DNA of 64,000 nucleotides from Halorubrum persicum (lineage in GTDB: Archaea; Halobacteriota; Halobacteria; Halobacteriales; Haloferacaceae). Below, piece by piece: positions 50,700 through 59,751 of this stretch. Every line of letters starts with the position of its first letter. The first letter of the stretch is position 1. The stretch is from contig NZ_NHOA01000043.1 in the NCBI RefSeq assembly GCF_002727125.1, positions 1-64,000 on the forward strand. Direction: 5' to 3'. The notes below the pieces were generated by a model. It saw only the letters and a list, made by a program, of their open reading frames with translations, did not search any database and was not told the origin of the DNA. The translations under genes were made by a program, and so were the position numbers.

Positions 50700-53072
50700 G
50701 TGACAGACGCCCCCCCGTGGACCGACTTCTTCGGCCACGAAGAGCCGTATCCGGAGCAGGCCGACGGGATCGACGCGGCGATCGACGCCGCCGAGGACGG
50801 CGGCTTCCTCGCGCTCGAGGGCGCGTGCGGGACGGGGAAGACGATGCTCGCGCTCACCGCCGGGATCGACCGCGTCCGAGACCCCGACTCCGACTTCGAG
50901 CGCGTTCTCGTCCTCACGAGCGTCAAACAGCAGCTCCGCCAGTTCGAGACGGACCTGGAGACGGTCAACGCGAACCTCCCCGACGGCTACGACCCGGTCT
51001 CCGGACTCACCTTGGTCGGGAAGGCCGACGTGTGTCCGTACGCCCGCGAGAACCGCGGCGGGATCGACCGCGAGAACGTGTACGAGCGCTGTGAGGGCCT
51101 CCGCGAGCGCACCCGCAACCTGGTCGGCGATGGCGGCGCGACGACGACCTCGAACCTCGTGAGCGAGGCGCGGAACCAACAGGTCGGGCTGCTGGACTCC
51201 GGGACCGCAACCGCCTCGACCGGCGACGGAGGCGGCGGCTCCGGCGCCGCCGACTACCTCGCCGTCGACGGCGAACCCACTCCGTACAGGCCGGACACCG
51301 AGGAGTTCGAGGGCACCGAGTTCTGCCCCTTCTACGCCGGCTTCCTCGACGACCTCCCGGAGGACGGCGACCCCGCGGAGGCGGTCCCGTTCGACGTGAC
51401 CGAACTCGGCCACGTCGGGCCGGCGGAGCTGGTCCGGCTCGCCGCCGGCCACGGCACCTGCCCCCACTCGATCATGGGCGCGCTCGTCCCCGAGGTCGAG
51501 GTCGTGATCGGCAACTACTACCACGCGTTCGACCCCGTGACGACGGGAACGTTCACGGGCGCGCTGCTCGACGACTCGACGTACGTCGTCTGTGACGAGG
51601 CCCACATGCTCGAACCGCGCGTGCGCGACCTCGTGAGCGACCGGGTCGCCGACGCCAGCCTCCGGGACGCCGAGAACGAACTCACGCGCGTCGTCCAGCC
51701 GCTTTCCTTCGAGACGGCGGGCGCGGAGTCTGACGACGCCGCGCTGGTCCGCGGCGAACTGGAGGACGCCGACGTAAGCGTCGACGAGATCCAAGCGGTT
51801 CGGGAGTTTTACGCCGATCTTCGCGGCGAGCTCGATCGCCGGGTTACCGAACGACTCGACCGCGAGCGTCCGGACTGGCGGGCGTCGATGCGCGATCTCG
51901 ACGACGATGAGATCGCGCTCCGCGACCCCGAAGAGCCGGCCGAAGACGATATCACGACGTGGGCGAAGCGGGAGGGGTACGCAGACCGCGTCTGGGCCCG
52001 CGCCGAGCAGGTCGGGGCGGTCGTCAAGCGCGTGCTCGACTCGCTGGAGGAGGAGGACAAGAAGCGCGCCGCGCCGGGTGTCGGTCGCACCCTCAACGCG
52101 TGGTACCGCGAGGACCACGAGGAGTTCTTCCGCGCGATCGACTTGGAGCGGACGTGGGACGAGACTGCGCCGCCCGACTCGTGGCGGCGCGCGTACAACG
52201 CCGGCCTCGCGCTGTACAACTGCCTGCCGAGCGAGCCGATCGGCGACCGGCTCGCGGAGTTCGGCGGCGGCGTGTTGATGAGCGCGACGCTGGAGCCGAT
52301 GGACGTGTTTCGCGAGGTCACCGGACTCGATCACCTCGAAGACCGTGGGCGGCCCGTCGTCGAGCGCACCTACGGGCTCTCGTTCCCGGAAGCGAACCGC
52401 GCGAGCCTCGCGGTCGACGCGCCGAAGTTCACCCATCAGAACCGCGGTGCGCCCGGGGAGGAGAACGACACGCGCCTCGCGCACCTCGACGCGACCGCGG
52501 CGGTGGCGAGCCGCGAGGGGAACGTGCTCGTCGGGATGCCGAGCTACGCGGAGGCGACGTGGATGGCGGAGTCGCTCTCGGAGCGGCTCGACAAGCCGGT
52601 GTTGCTCGACGAGTCGTCGGGCGACCGCGCCACGGAGTCCCTGAAGGACGACTTCTTCTCCGGAGCGGGGAAGGTGCTCGTGACGAGCCTCCGGGGGACG
52701 CTCACCGAGGGCGTGGATTACCGCGGCGATCGCCTGTCGGCCGCCGTGGTCTGCGGCGTCCCGATAATCAACACCGCGCGACCCCGGACGCGGGCGGTGA
52801 TCACGGCGTACGACAGGCGGTTCGAATCGGGGTTCGAGACCGCGCTCACCGTTCCGGCGGTCCGGAAGGCCCGTCAGGCGGTCGGTCGCGTCATCCGCGG
52901 TCCGGACGAGCGGGGGGTCCGCGTCCTCCTCGACGCGCGGTACGCCCGCGAGTCGTGGAACAGCGTCCGCGAGTACCTCCCGGCGCACGAGCGCGAGGAG
53001 TACCAGCCGGTGAGCCCGGACATGCTCGGGCTCGCGCTCGATCGGTTCGAGCGGCGGGTCGGCGGCGACTGA
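50700..53072 (+). CDS. XPD/Rad3-like superfamily 2 DNA helicase
   Basis: 790 aa from GTG 50700, with GCTTTAA at ~50668-50674 giving a leaderless transcript. Walker A GACGTGKT (~41-48), VLTSVKQQLRQF, the four iron-sulfur Cys (ADVCPYAREN, VYERCEGL, EFCPFYAGF, GTCPHSIM across ~103-260), DEAH box VVCDEAHML (~297-305), motif III LMSATLEPMD (~525-534), motifs V-VI RGTLTEGVDYRG and AVGRVIRGPDERGV. An insertion rich in Gly/Ser between the first two Cys pairs is longer than in canonical XPD. Archaeal XPD unwinds damaged DNA; true XPD versus DinG-like orthology cannot be settled by eye. Confidence 0.92.
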   Translation: MTDAPPWTDFFGHEEPYPEQADGIDAAIDAAEDGGFLALEGACGTGKTMLALTAGIDRVRDPDSDFERVLVLTSVKQQLRQFETDLETVNANLPDGYDPVSGLTLVGKADVCPYARENRGGIDRENVYERCEGLRERTRNLVGDGGATTTSNLVSEARNQQVGLLDSGTATASTGDGGGGSGAADYLAVDGEPTPYRPDTEEFEGTEFCPFYAGFLDDLPEDGDPAEAVPFDVTELGHVGPAELVRLAAGHGTCPHSIMGALVPEVEVVIGNYYHAFDPVTTGTFTGALLDDSTYVVCDEAHMLEPRVRDLVSDRVADASLRDAENELTRVVQPLSFETAGAESDDAALVRGELEDADVSVDEIQAVREFYADLRGELDRRVTERLDRERPDWRASMRDLDDDEIALRDPEEPAEDDITTWAKREGYADRVWARAEQVGAVVKRVLDSLEEEDKKRAAPGVGRTLNAWYREDHEEFFRAIDLERTWDETAPPDSWRRAYNAGLALYNCLPSEPIGDRLAEFGGGVLMSATLEPMDVFREVTGLDHLEDRGRPVVERTYGLSFPEANRASLAVDAPKFTHQNRGAPGEENDTRLAHLDATAAVASREGNVLVGMPSYAEATWMAESLSERLDKPVLLDESSGDRATESLKDDFFSGAGKVLVTSLRGTLTEGVDYRGDRLSAAVVCGVPIINTARPRTRAVITAYDRRFESGFETALTVPAVRKARQAVGRVIRGPDERGVRVLLDARYARESWNSVREYLPAHEREEYQPVSPDMLGLALDRFERRVGGD

Positions 53073-53211
53073 GGCGTCGGGCGGTGAGCCGCTGGCGGCG
53101 GCTGAACCGACCGCGTATCGCGGGCGGTCCGCTGAAGTTACCACTCACGTAACGCCCCGTTCGACGGGGGTATCGGCCTCGTAACTAACCCCTCGGGGCG
53201 CCCAGAAGGCC

Positions 53212-53367
53212 ATGATGAATCATTCGGGATCAAAACGGCGATACCACGTGGTCTGCAGAGAGTGTCGGCTCGAACGGCTGTTCAACATCGTCGACGACGC
53301 GGACAGCCTCGAACGCGAACACGTCTTGGAGACCGGCCATCGAGTCGCAGTCGAGCGGATCTGCTAA
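53212..53367 (+). CDS. 51-aa CxxC protein
   Basis: Short protein beginning MMNHSGSKRRYHVVCRECRL (a second ATG is next codon), then LFNIVDDADSLEREHVLETG and ending RVAVERIC. One Cys pair C-x2-C, a terminal Cys and two His could build a zinc site. The TGHRVAVERI ending recurs in haloarchaeal small CxxC proteins. Coding is supported by codon pattern and halophilic composition. Lies between the helicase and aIF2-beta. Function unknown. Confidence 0.72.
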   Translation: MMNHSGSKRRYHVVCRECRLERLFNIVDDADSLEREHVLETGHRVAVERIC

Positions 53368-53422
53368 CTCACGCCCTGAACGGGGCCGCTGCGGCGCGCG
53401 GTTCGAAAGCGGACGGAGAAGA

Positions 53423-54034
53423 TCAGTTCTCGCGGCGGGCGAACGCGAGGTTTCCGGAGACGTTCTTGATGTAGGCCGTGACCGTTTCGCCTTCCTGCGC
53501 CCCGGGGACGAACACCGTGTACTCGCCGCGCTCGGCGACGCCGTCACCCTTGCGTCCGGTGCCGACGATCTCGAGCTCGTACGTGTTGCCCGACTCGATC
53601 GCCTCCTCCTGGCGCTGCGTGTTCGAGGTGTTCTGCTTGGCGACGGGCCGGAACGCCCCGCAGGCCTCACAGCGGAGCATCGGCGTGCGGTTCTCGGTCT
53701 CCAGCCGCGTGTCCGGGAGGCCGCACTCAGAGCAGGTGACGAACGACTCGATGTACGAGTCGATCGCGGCCTGGAAGTCGCGCTCACGGAAGTTCCCGCT
53801 GTAGCGGGCCCGCCCGTCCTCGTACTGGCCAGCGGTACCGAGCTCCTGCTGGATCTTCGAGTGGACGTGTTCGGGGTCACGGCTCAACGCGTCGGCGATC
53901 GCGGAGAGATTCGTTAGTCGGGTGAACGCGCCGTCCTTCTGCGCCTCCGGGTCCGGGACCGACAGCCGCTCGTCGGAGCCGCCGAGGTCCGGTACCTCCT
54001 CCATCGCACGGTCGAGGCTCGATTCGTAGTCCAT
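53423..54034 (-). CDS. Translation initiation factor aIF2 subunit beta with TRAM domain
   Basis: 203 aa. The aIF2-beta core spans ~1-135: helix with DYESSLDRAMEEVP, FTRLTNLSAIADALSRDPEHVHSK (~37-60), GNFRERDFQAAIDSYIESF, and the zinc ribbon TCSECGLPDTRLET ... LRCEACGAFRPV. After a Gln/Asn-rich hinge comes a TRAM domain (YELEIVGTGRKGDGVAERG ... ETVTAYIKNV, ~148-200), an extension seen in haloarchaeal aIF2-beta. TRAM binds RNA. The factor forms part of the ternary complex with GTP and initiator tRNA, whose gene lies 160 bp upstream on the same strand. ATG 54034 chosen as the conserved start. Confidence 0.93.
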   Translation of the reverse strand: MDYESSLDRAMEEVPDLGGSDERLSVPDPEAQKDGAFTRLTNLSAIADALSRDPEHVHSKIQQELGTAGQYEDGRARYSGNFRERDFQAAIDSYIESFVTCSECGLPDTRLETENRTPMLRCEACGAFRPVAKQNTSNTQRQEEAIESGNTYELEIVGTGRKGDGVAERGEYTVFVPGAQEGETVTAYIKNVSGNLAFARREN

Positions 54035-54193
54035 ACCGGACGGAACGGCGGCGCGACGGAAATCGCTTCCGGGTTCGGAATCGATCGACGGCGACACCGC
54101 TACGCGGCGGGAGATACGAGCCGAATCGGACGAGAATCGATGAAACGAGGGGGAACCGAACGCGCGACTCAGCGTGTGGCGTTCGTCCAGAAG

Positions 54194-54268
54194 TAGCGGG
54201 AGGTAGATTTGAACTACCGATCTCCGGGTTATGAGCCCGGCGGAATCTCCTGGCTATCCCATCCCGCT
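54194..54268 (-). tRNA. Initiator tRNA-Met (anticodon CAT)
   Basis: On the minus strand the 75-nt cloverleaf is AGCGGGA/TCCCGCT in the acceptor with an A1-U72 pair, anticodon stem CCGGG/CCCGG with three G-C pairs below loop CTCATAA, T arm GGTAG/CTACC around TTCAAAT, and A73. The A1-U72 pair plus the GGG:CCC anticodon-stem pairs identify the initiator rather than elongator. CCA not encoded, no intron seen. Confidence 0.95.
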
Positions 54269-54374
54269 ATCGTATCAAAACCGCGTGCGACTGTTAAGGG
54301 TTCTGATCCCGTCGCCGTGTGCGATTCCCCCACGATGCGTTTAAGTACCGATCGGCGGCGGTTGCAGCCGGTGA

Positions 54375-54623
54375 TCAGCGCGCCTCGTCGTCGGCGGCAA
54401 CGTCGTCCGAGTCAGCGCTCGCGGCCGCGTGCCGCTGGCTGAGCCGAAGCGCGGCGAGCGCACCGATGGCGAATCCGATCGGTAACAGGGCCTGGGCGGG
54501 CTCACCCGAGAGCGCCCGCGGGGCAGTCAGTCCGGCCATCACGGCGAAACACAGCGCTATCAGCCCGGCGATCGGGACCACGTAGCCGTCGGTGATCGGC
54601 GATCGGTCGGAGTCGTCGCTCAT
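54375..54623 (-). CDS. Small two-helix membrane protein
   Basis: 82 aa: DDSDRSPITDGYVVPIAGLI, then two helices (~14-33 and ~38-60) and a tail AADSDDVAADDEAR. ATG 54623 begins a typical acidic haloarchaeal N-terminus. No family recognised. Sits between the initiator tRNA and the divergent acyl-CoA ligase. Confidence 0.6.
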   Translation of the reverse strand: MSDDSDRSPITDGYVVPIAGLIALCFAVMAGLTAPRALSGEPAQALLPIGFAIGALAALRLSQRHAAASADSDDVAADDEAR

Positions 54624-54782
54624 ACGGGTGTCTCCGGGTGGCCGGAGTAAAAACCCGGGGCGGACGCGACGGGGGTCGCGGTCGAGCCGGCTCCGAACGG
54701 GCCTCCTCGAGCCGAACCGATCGCGGCGTCCGTCTTGCTTCGGCCACAAACGCTATTATGAATCATAGATAGTTATAAATTG

Positions 54783-56399
54783 ATGCGAAAACCGCTACTG
54801 ACGACGGACTTCCTAGACCGGGCGCGGCGCCACTACGCCGACGAGGAGGCTGTCCTCGCCGTGGACGGAACGCGATACACCTACGCCGAGTTGGGCGAGC
54901 GCGCGGATCGGTTCTCCGCTGCCCTGCAGGAGCGCGGGATCGAGAAGGGTGACCGCGTCGCGGTGTTGGACCCGAACACCCACTACCACCTGGAGGCCGC
55001 TTACGGCGCGATGCAGACCGGCGCGATCCACACTCCGCTGAACTACCGACTCACGCCAGGCGACTTCTCGTACATGCTCTCCGATGCCGGCGTCGACGCC
55101 ATCTACGCGGACGCCGAGTACGCCGCGAACGTCGAAGCGGTCCGCGACGAGGTGCCGACCGAGACGTTCCTCACGAACGACGCCGACGCGGTCGAAGGCG
55201 ACTGGGAGTCGTTCGACGAGGTGCTCGACGACGCGGACCCCGACGCCTACGAGCGCCCGGAGATGGACGAAGACGACGTGATCACGATCAACTACACCTC
55301 CGGGACCACCGGCGATCCGAAGGGGGTCTGTCGCACCCACCGCTCCGAGACGCTGCACGCCTACCTGATCACGATCCATCAGGAGATCACCGACGACGAC
55401 GTGTACCTCTGGACGCTGCCGATGTTCCACGTCAACGGCTGGGGGCACATCTACGCGATCACGGGGATGGGCGCCCGCCACATCTGCACCCGCGGCGTCG
55501 ACGTCGCCGAGACGTTCGACCGGATCCGGACCGAGGACGTGTCGTACTTCTGTGCGGCGCCGACCGTCCTCAACATGCTCGGCGACCACTACGCCGAGCA
55601 CGGCGGCGCGACGACCGGCAACAACGACGTGCGGGTCGCCACCGCGGGCGCGGCGCCGCCGGAGACGACGATCCGCACCGTCGAAGAGGAGTTCGGCTGG
55701 GGGCTCAAACACGTGTACGGCGCGACCGAGACGGGGCCGCTCGTGACGACATCGGACGCCAAGCGACACTACGACGCCGACTCCGACGACCGGTTCGCGA
55801 TCAAGAAGACGCAGGGGATCGGCTACCTCGGCACGGACGTGCGCGTGGTCGACGAGGACGGCGAGGACGTGGCCGCCGACGGAGAGACGATCGGCGAGAT
55901 CGTCGTCCGCGGCAACCAGGTGATGGACCGCTACTGGAACAAGCCCGAGGCCACCGAGTCGGCGTTCTCCGAGCGACTGGAGGGGTATTACCACATGGGA
56001 GATCTGGCCGTCGTCGACGAGGACGGCTTCGTCTCGATCCAGGATCGCAAAAAGGACATCATCATCTCCGGGGGCGAGAACATCTCCTCGATCGAGTTGG
56101 AGGACACCCTCTTCGAGCACGATGTCGTCTCCGACGTTGCCGTCATCCCCGCCCCCGACGAGCGGTGGGGCGAGACCCCGAAGGCGTTCGTCGTCCCCGA
56201 GAGCGGCGATCCCGACGACCCGGGCGCGACGCCCGAAGAGCTCACCGCGTTCGTCCGCGATCGCGTCGCCGACTACAAGACGCCCGGCGAGGTGGAGTTC
56301 GTCGCCGAGCTACCGACGACGGCGACCGGGAAGATCCAGAAGTACGAGCTGCGCGAGCGCGAGTGGGACGAGGAGGACCGGATGGTCGGGGAGGGATAA
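54783..56399 (+). CDS. Acyl-CoA synthetase, AMP-forming
   Basis: 538 aa of the adenylate-forming superfamily. P-loop-like YTSGTTGDPKGVCRTHR (~172-188), motif YGATETGPL (~315-323), YHMGDLAVVDEDG (~400-412), IQDRKKDIIISGGENISSIELE (~420-441), and the catalytic Lys in TATGKIQKYELR (~518-529). Activates a carboxylic acid (medium/long-chain or aryl) to its CoA ester; chain specificity not visible. AT-rich DNA just upstream offers TATA candidates, one only 4-10 bp before the ATG. Confidence 0.93.
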   Translation: MRKPLLTTDFLDRARRHYADEEAVLAVDGTRYTYAELGERADRFSAALQERGIEKGDRVAVLDPNTHYHLEAAYGAMQTGAIHTPLNYRLTPGDFSYMLSDAGVDAIYADAEYAANVEAVRDEVPTETFLTNDADAVEGDWESFDEVLDDADPDAYERPEMDEDDVITINYTSGTTGDPKGVCRTHRSETLHAYLITIHQEITDDDVYLWTLPMFHVNGWGHIYAITGMGARHICTRGVDVAETFDRIRTEDVSYFCAAPTVLNMLGDHYAEHGGATTGNNDVRVATAGAAPPETTIRTVEEEFGWGLKHVYGATETGPLVTTSDAKRHYDADSDDRFAIKKTQGIGYLGTDVRVVDEDGEDVAADGETIGEIVVRGNQVMDRYWNKPEATESAFSERLEGYYHMGDLAVVDEDGFVSIQDRKKDIIISGGENISSIELEDTLFEHDVVSDVAVIPAPDERWGETPKAFVVPESGDPDDPGATPEELTAFVRDRVADYKTPGEVEFVAELPTTATGKIQKYELREREWDEEDRMVGEG

Positions 56400-56447
56400 G
56401 AGCCGACGGCGGAAGAAGAGCGGTCGCCTGGTCCGGCTCTCGCCGAA

Positions 56448-57551
56448 TCAGTCCTCGCCGAGGAGGCTCTCGACGAGCTCCTCGGGCTCGAACAGGGTGA
56501 GGTCGTCGTACCCCTGCCCGGTCCCCAGGAAGAGGATCGGCTTCCCCGTGACGTACGCGACGGAGATGGCGGCGCCGCCGGAGGAGTCGGCGTCGGCCTT
56601 CGTGAGGATCGCGCCGTCGATCTCGGCGGCGTCGTTGAACTCCTTCGCGCGGTTCACGGCGTCCTGCCCCGCGACCGCCTCGTCGACGAACAGCGTCATG
56701 TCCGGGTCGACGACGCGGTCGATCTTCTCCAGCTGGGCCATCAGGTCGTCGCTCGTGTGGAGCCGGCCCGCGGTGTCGCCGAGGACCACGTCGATGTCGT
56801 TCGCCTCGGCGTACTCGACGCCGTCGTAGATCACCGCCGCGGGGTCGCCGCCCTGATCGTGGGAGATGAGCTCCCGATCGAGCCGGTCGGCGTGCTCCTG
56901 TATCTGCTCGTTGGCGCCCGCGCGGTACGTGTCGCCGTTCGCCATCACGGACGAGTAGCCGCGGTCGGCGAGCCATTCAGAGAGCTTCGCGATGCTCGTC
57001 GTCTTCCCGACGCCGTTGACGCCGGTGAAGACGATCGTGACGGGTTTGTCCGCCTCGGCGATCCGCTCTTCGAAGTCGAACTGCCCGACGGCGATCACGT
57101 CGAGGAGGGCGTCGTGAAGCGCCGATTCGACGAGCTCGCCGGTCGTCTCGACCTGTTTGCGCGACTCGCCGAGCATCTTCTCTCGAACGGTGTCCAGGAT
57201 GCGCTCGGCGACGCTCATCTCCACGTCGCTCTCCAGGAGGGCCATCTCCAGGTCCCACAGCGGCTGCTCTAGGTCCTCCTCTTCGATGATGATCCGACCG
57301 GTCGCGAACGCCTTCGCCCGCTGGAAGGTGCTCGGCTCGTTGTCGCCGTCCTCGTCGTCAGCGGCGGCGTCCTCGGCCGGCGATCCAGCGGGGGCGGTTT
57401 CGCTCGCCGCGGGCTGCTCGCCCCCGGAATCCTCGGGGGCTGCGCTCTCGTCCGCCGCTGCCTCGTCCCGCTCTGCGGGCTCCTCGACCTCGGCGTTCTC
57501 CTCGACGTCCTCCCGGAACCCGGAGAGCTTGTCTTTCAGTCCGTCAAACAC
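56448..57551 (-). CDS. ftsY: Signal recognition particle receptor FtsY
   Basis: 367-aa SRP-GTPase at the membrane that receives ribosome-nascent chain complexes. Acidic N-terminal A region (~1-75, Glu/Ala/Asp-rich), N domain (~80-150), G domain with G1 FTGVNGVGKTTSIAKL (~173-188), NGDTYRAGANEQ (~206-217), G3 DTAGRLHTSDDLM (~261-273), G4 TKADADSSGG (~317-326) and closing GTGQGYDDL (~344-352). Last gene of the rpl39e-to-ftsY cluster, 9 bp after pfdA. Confidence 0.96.
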   Translation of the reverse strand: MFDGLKDKLSGFREDVEENAEVEEPAERDEAAADESAAPEDSGGEQPAASETAPAGSPAEDAAADDEDGDNEPSTFQRAKAFATGRIIIEEEDLEQPLWDLEMALLESDVEMSVAERILDTVREKMLGESRKQVETTGELVESALHDALLDVIAVGQFDFEERIAEADKPVTIVFTGVNGVGKTTSIAKLSEWLADRGYSSVMANGDTYRAGANEQIQEHADRLDRELISHDQGGDPAAVIYDGVEYAEANDIDVVLGDTAGRLHTSDDLMAQLEKIDRVVDPDMTLFVDEAVAGQDAVNRAKEFNDAAEIDGAILTKADADSSGGAAISVAYVTGKPILFLGTGQGYDDLTLFEPEELVESLLGED

Positions 57552-57560
57552 GGTCGGTCG

Positions 57561-58019
57561 TTACTCCTCGTCGCCCTGGCCCTGCTGCATCTGCTGCATC
57601 TGCTGTTGCTGCATCTGCTGTTGCATCTGCTGGGCCTGCTGTTCGAGCTCGTCGCTCTCGTCTTCGAGCTCGTCGACCTCCTCCTCCGTCTCTTCGATGC
57701 GGTCGTTGAGCGCCTCCTGCTTCCGTCGGAGCACGTCGATGGCGTCCTCCTCGCTCTGCTCGGCCGAGTAGTTGCCGCCGAGCGAGACGATGATCTCGTC
57801 GATGTCCTGAACCTCGGCGCGGACGTAGGCGCCGCCGCCGAGCGGAACCTGCACCGTCGAGCCCGAGTCGAGGGTCTCGATCGCCTCGACCGCGTCGTCG
57901 ATGTCGGACTGCTCCTCGCGGTAGTCGGCGATCTCGGCTTCGAGCGCCTCGATCTCCTCGTCGAGCGCCTGCAGCTCCTGGGAGAGCTGCTGGAGCTGCT
58001 GTTGCCCGCCGCCCATCAT
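57561..58019 (-). CDS. pfdA: Prefoldin subunit alpha
   Basis: 152-aa prefoldin subunit: two coiled-coil helices (LQQLSQELQALDEEIEALEA and DRIEETEEEVDELEDESDEL) around a beta hairpin (STVQVPLGGGAYVRAEVQDIDEIIVSLGGNY). Jellyfish-like hexamer that hands nascent proteins to the thermosome. Unusual Gln/Met-rich tail (QMQQQMQQQQMQQMQQGQ) extends the second helix. Its ATG overlaps the rpl18a stop (ATGA). Confidence 0.95.
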   Translation of the reverse strand: MMGGGQQQLQQLSQELQALDEEIEALEAEIADYREEQSDIDDAVEAIETLDSGSTVQVPLGGGAYVRAEVQDIDEIIVSLGGNYSAEQSEEDAIDVLRRKQEALNDRIEETEEEVDELEDESDELEQQAQQMQQQMQQQQMQQMQQGQGDEE

Positions 58020-58192
58020 GCCGCGGACACCTCCTCGATCTCGATCTGGGTGCGCTTCCGGCTGTGCTGGCTCCCGACCGTCGTGTAGATGCGCTCGCGG
58101 GCGAGGTCCTCGTTCTCCGCCTCGACGTCCTTGGTGAACGGCTGGAAGCCGTCTCGACTCTGGAACCGTCCACTCACCGTGTAGGTACTCAT
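58016..58192 (-). CDS. rpl18a: Ribosomal protein L18Ae (LX)
   Basis: 58-aa large-subunit protein with GRFQSRDGFQPFTKDVEAEN (~8-27) and ARERIYTTVGSQHSRKRTQI (~31-50), the archaeal LX signature. ATG 58192 is preceded by a TATA-like TTTTTAGGAAG about 35-40 bp upstream on this strand, so it has its own promoter despite cluster membership. Overlaps pfdA by 4 nt. Confidence 0.95.
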   Translation of the reverse strand: MSTYTVSGRFQSRDGFQPFTKDVEAENEDLARERIYTTVGSQHSRKRTQIEIEEVSAA

Positions 58193-58556
58193 GTTCACCG
58201 ATCCGGCAGGGACAGGGAAGTATCTTCCTAAAAAGCGAGACGCGAACGCGCACGGCCGAACCAACCTGAGCGCCACACAGCGGCCCACGTAGTCCGAAAT
58301 TCGACACCACCGACTGGCAGCATCCGTCTCCCTGTGACGCACGGCCGCAGAGCGCGATCGGCCTGCCGGAACCGGGGGCCCGGAGTCGTCTCGCCGGCGG
58401 CCACCGTCGGGAATCGATCTCTCGTCGGGAACCGACATTCGATAGCGGACACCCAGTACGGACAGACACCCGCCACTCTGCGGCGCGTTGAAACGAGGGA
58501 CAGAACCGCCGGAAAAGGCGCGGTCGGAGCGGCTGAGTGTGAAGGGCGTGCCGGCC
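58193..58556. other. Gene-free 364-bp gap inside the ribosomal cluster
   Basis: Separates eif6 from rpl18a, which usually follow each other closely. The part next to rpl18a carries its TATA element. The rest is GC-rich with no codon-pattern support on either strand; the longest frames are Arg-rich. No repeat or tRNA is evident. Confidence 0.55.
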
Positions 58557-59222
58557 TCAGTCGATGAAGCCGAGCGTCTCCTCGATCCGGCCCAGTTCGG
58601 GACCGGTCGTCTCCTCGCCGACGACATATCCGTCGTCGGTGGCGACGAGCCCGGAGCCGACGAGCGGCGCGCCGTAGTTGATCGTTCCGAGGTCGGCGCG
58701 GACGTCGAGCGCCTCCTCGACGGCCTGCAGCTCCGATTCGGTCGATTGGGGGTGACAGAGCACGCCGGTGTTGTTAGCGACCGCGGCGGTGCCGACCGTT
58801 CGCACGTCGCCGAGGTCGCCGCGGACCACGGGGACGTCGAGGGTCTCTCTGATCGTCACGATCGACTCGCGCGGCAGGTCCGGGTGGACGTAGGCGCCGT
58901 AGTCGTTCGCGAGGACGACGTTCCCGGCCGCGTTGATCTCACCGGGGAGCTCCCCGACCTCGCGGTCGGCGGCCTCGGCGATTCGCGACTGCTCCCGTTC
59001 GGTCGCCCTCGCGGAGACGAGCACGCCGTTCTCGTTGCCCGTCGCGAGGGAGCCGACGGTGTTGGCGCCACCGACGGTCGTGAGGAGGGGATCGGCGCCC
59101 AGTTCCTCGCCGAGCGCGTCGGCGAGGTCCTCGTCGACGTCCGGCCGGACCAACAGGAGGTCGTCGATCGCGCGGGCGAACACGCCCACGTACGACGAGC
59201 CGGTGAAAGTCGCCCGTAACAC
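58557..59222 (-). CDS. eif6: Translation initiation factor 6 (aIF6)
   Basis: 221-aa beta-propeller (pentein) factor binding the 50S subunit and preventing premature joining. Five pseudo-repeats are readable by their [52 protein letters not shown], and [24 protein letters not shown] blocks. Starts [15 protein letters not shown] as usual. One base separates it from rpl31e. Confidence 0.96.
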   Translation of the reverse strand: MLRATFTGSSYVGVFARAIDDLLLVRPDVDEDLADALGEELGADPLLTTVGGANTVGSLATGNENGVLVSARATEREQSRIAEAADREVGELPGEINAAGNVVLANDYGAYVHPDLPRESIVTIRETLDVPVVRGDLGDVRTVGTAAVANNTGVLCHPQSTESELQAVEEALDVRADLGTINYGAPLVGSGLVATDDGYVVGEETTGPELGRIEETLGFID

Positions 59223-59223
59223 G

Positions 59224-59502
59224 TTACTCGGCGTGCTCGGCTTCGACGACGGGCTCGCCGTCCTCGACGAACCGGGCCGCGCGGACGCGGACCTTGCTCG
59301 GCGGGTTCTGGCGCCCGTTCGCCCAGACGACCTCGTTGACCGAGGTGTCGAGGACGACCTCCTCCTCGTCGACGGAGAAGTGCTGCGCGAGGTGTTCGCG
59401 GACGATCTTCATCGCGAAGTCGGCGCGTTCCTGGACCGGCTTGTCGTTGGCGTCGCGGAGCGGGACGGTGACGACGCGCTCCTCGAAATCACTCGTCGAC
59501 AT
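59224..59502 (-). CDS. rpl31e: Ribosomal protein L31e
   Basis: 92-aa large-subunit protein located near the exit tunnel. [20 protein letters not shown] (~6-25), [20 protein letters not shown] (~27-46) and [21 protein letters not shown] (split 53-73) are conserved. Acidic tail VVEAEHAE is a halophilic adaptation. Abuts rpl39e upstream. Confidence 0.96.
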   Translation of the reverse strand: MSTSDFEERVVTVPLRDANDKPVQERADFAMKIVREHLAQHFSVDEEEVVLDTSVNEVVWANGRQNPPSKVRVRAARFVEDGEPVVEAEHAE

Positions 59503-59655
59503 TTACTCGTCCAGGTCGTTCCGGCGCCAGTTGCGCCGCTTGGGGTTTCGCGTCACGTTCATGTCGGTCTTCATCATGACCCACGCGGGGACGCGGGTGT
59601 TCTGGCGTTCCGCCTTCGCCAGACGCTTCTTTTGAGCCTTCGACTTGTCTCCCAT
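59503..59655 (-). CDS. rpl39e: Ribosomal protein L39e
   Basis: 50-aa basic protein ([40 protein letters not shown]) that lines the exit tunnel. First gene of the L39e-L31e-aIF6 operon. ATG 59655; a TATA-like TTTTATGCGCC lies just upstream on this strand. Confidence 0.96.
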
Positions 59656-59751
59656 AGTGGCGCACACTTCCCCCGGGGCGCATAAAACCCCTTCCATACC
59701 GCGTCGCTCGGTGGGATCGAGCGTCGCGCGGCGCACCGCGTCGCGGCCGGG

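Noticed and set aside
50670-53144. 824-codon open frame opposite the helicase gene
   Set aside because: No domain-like pattern, Arg/Val-rich; the plus strand carries all helicase motifs and a correct promoter.
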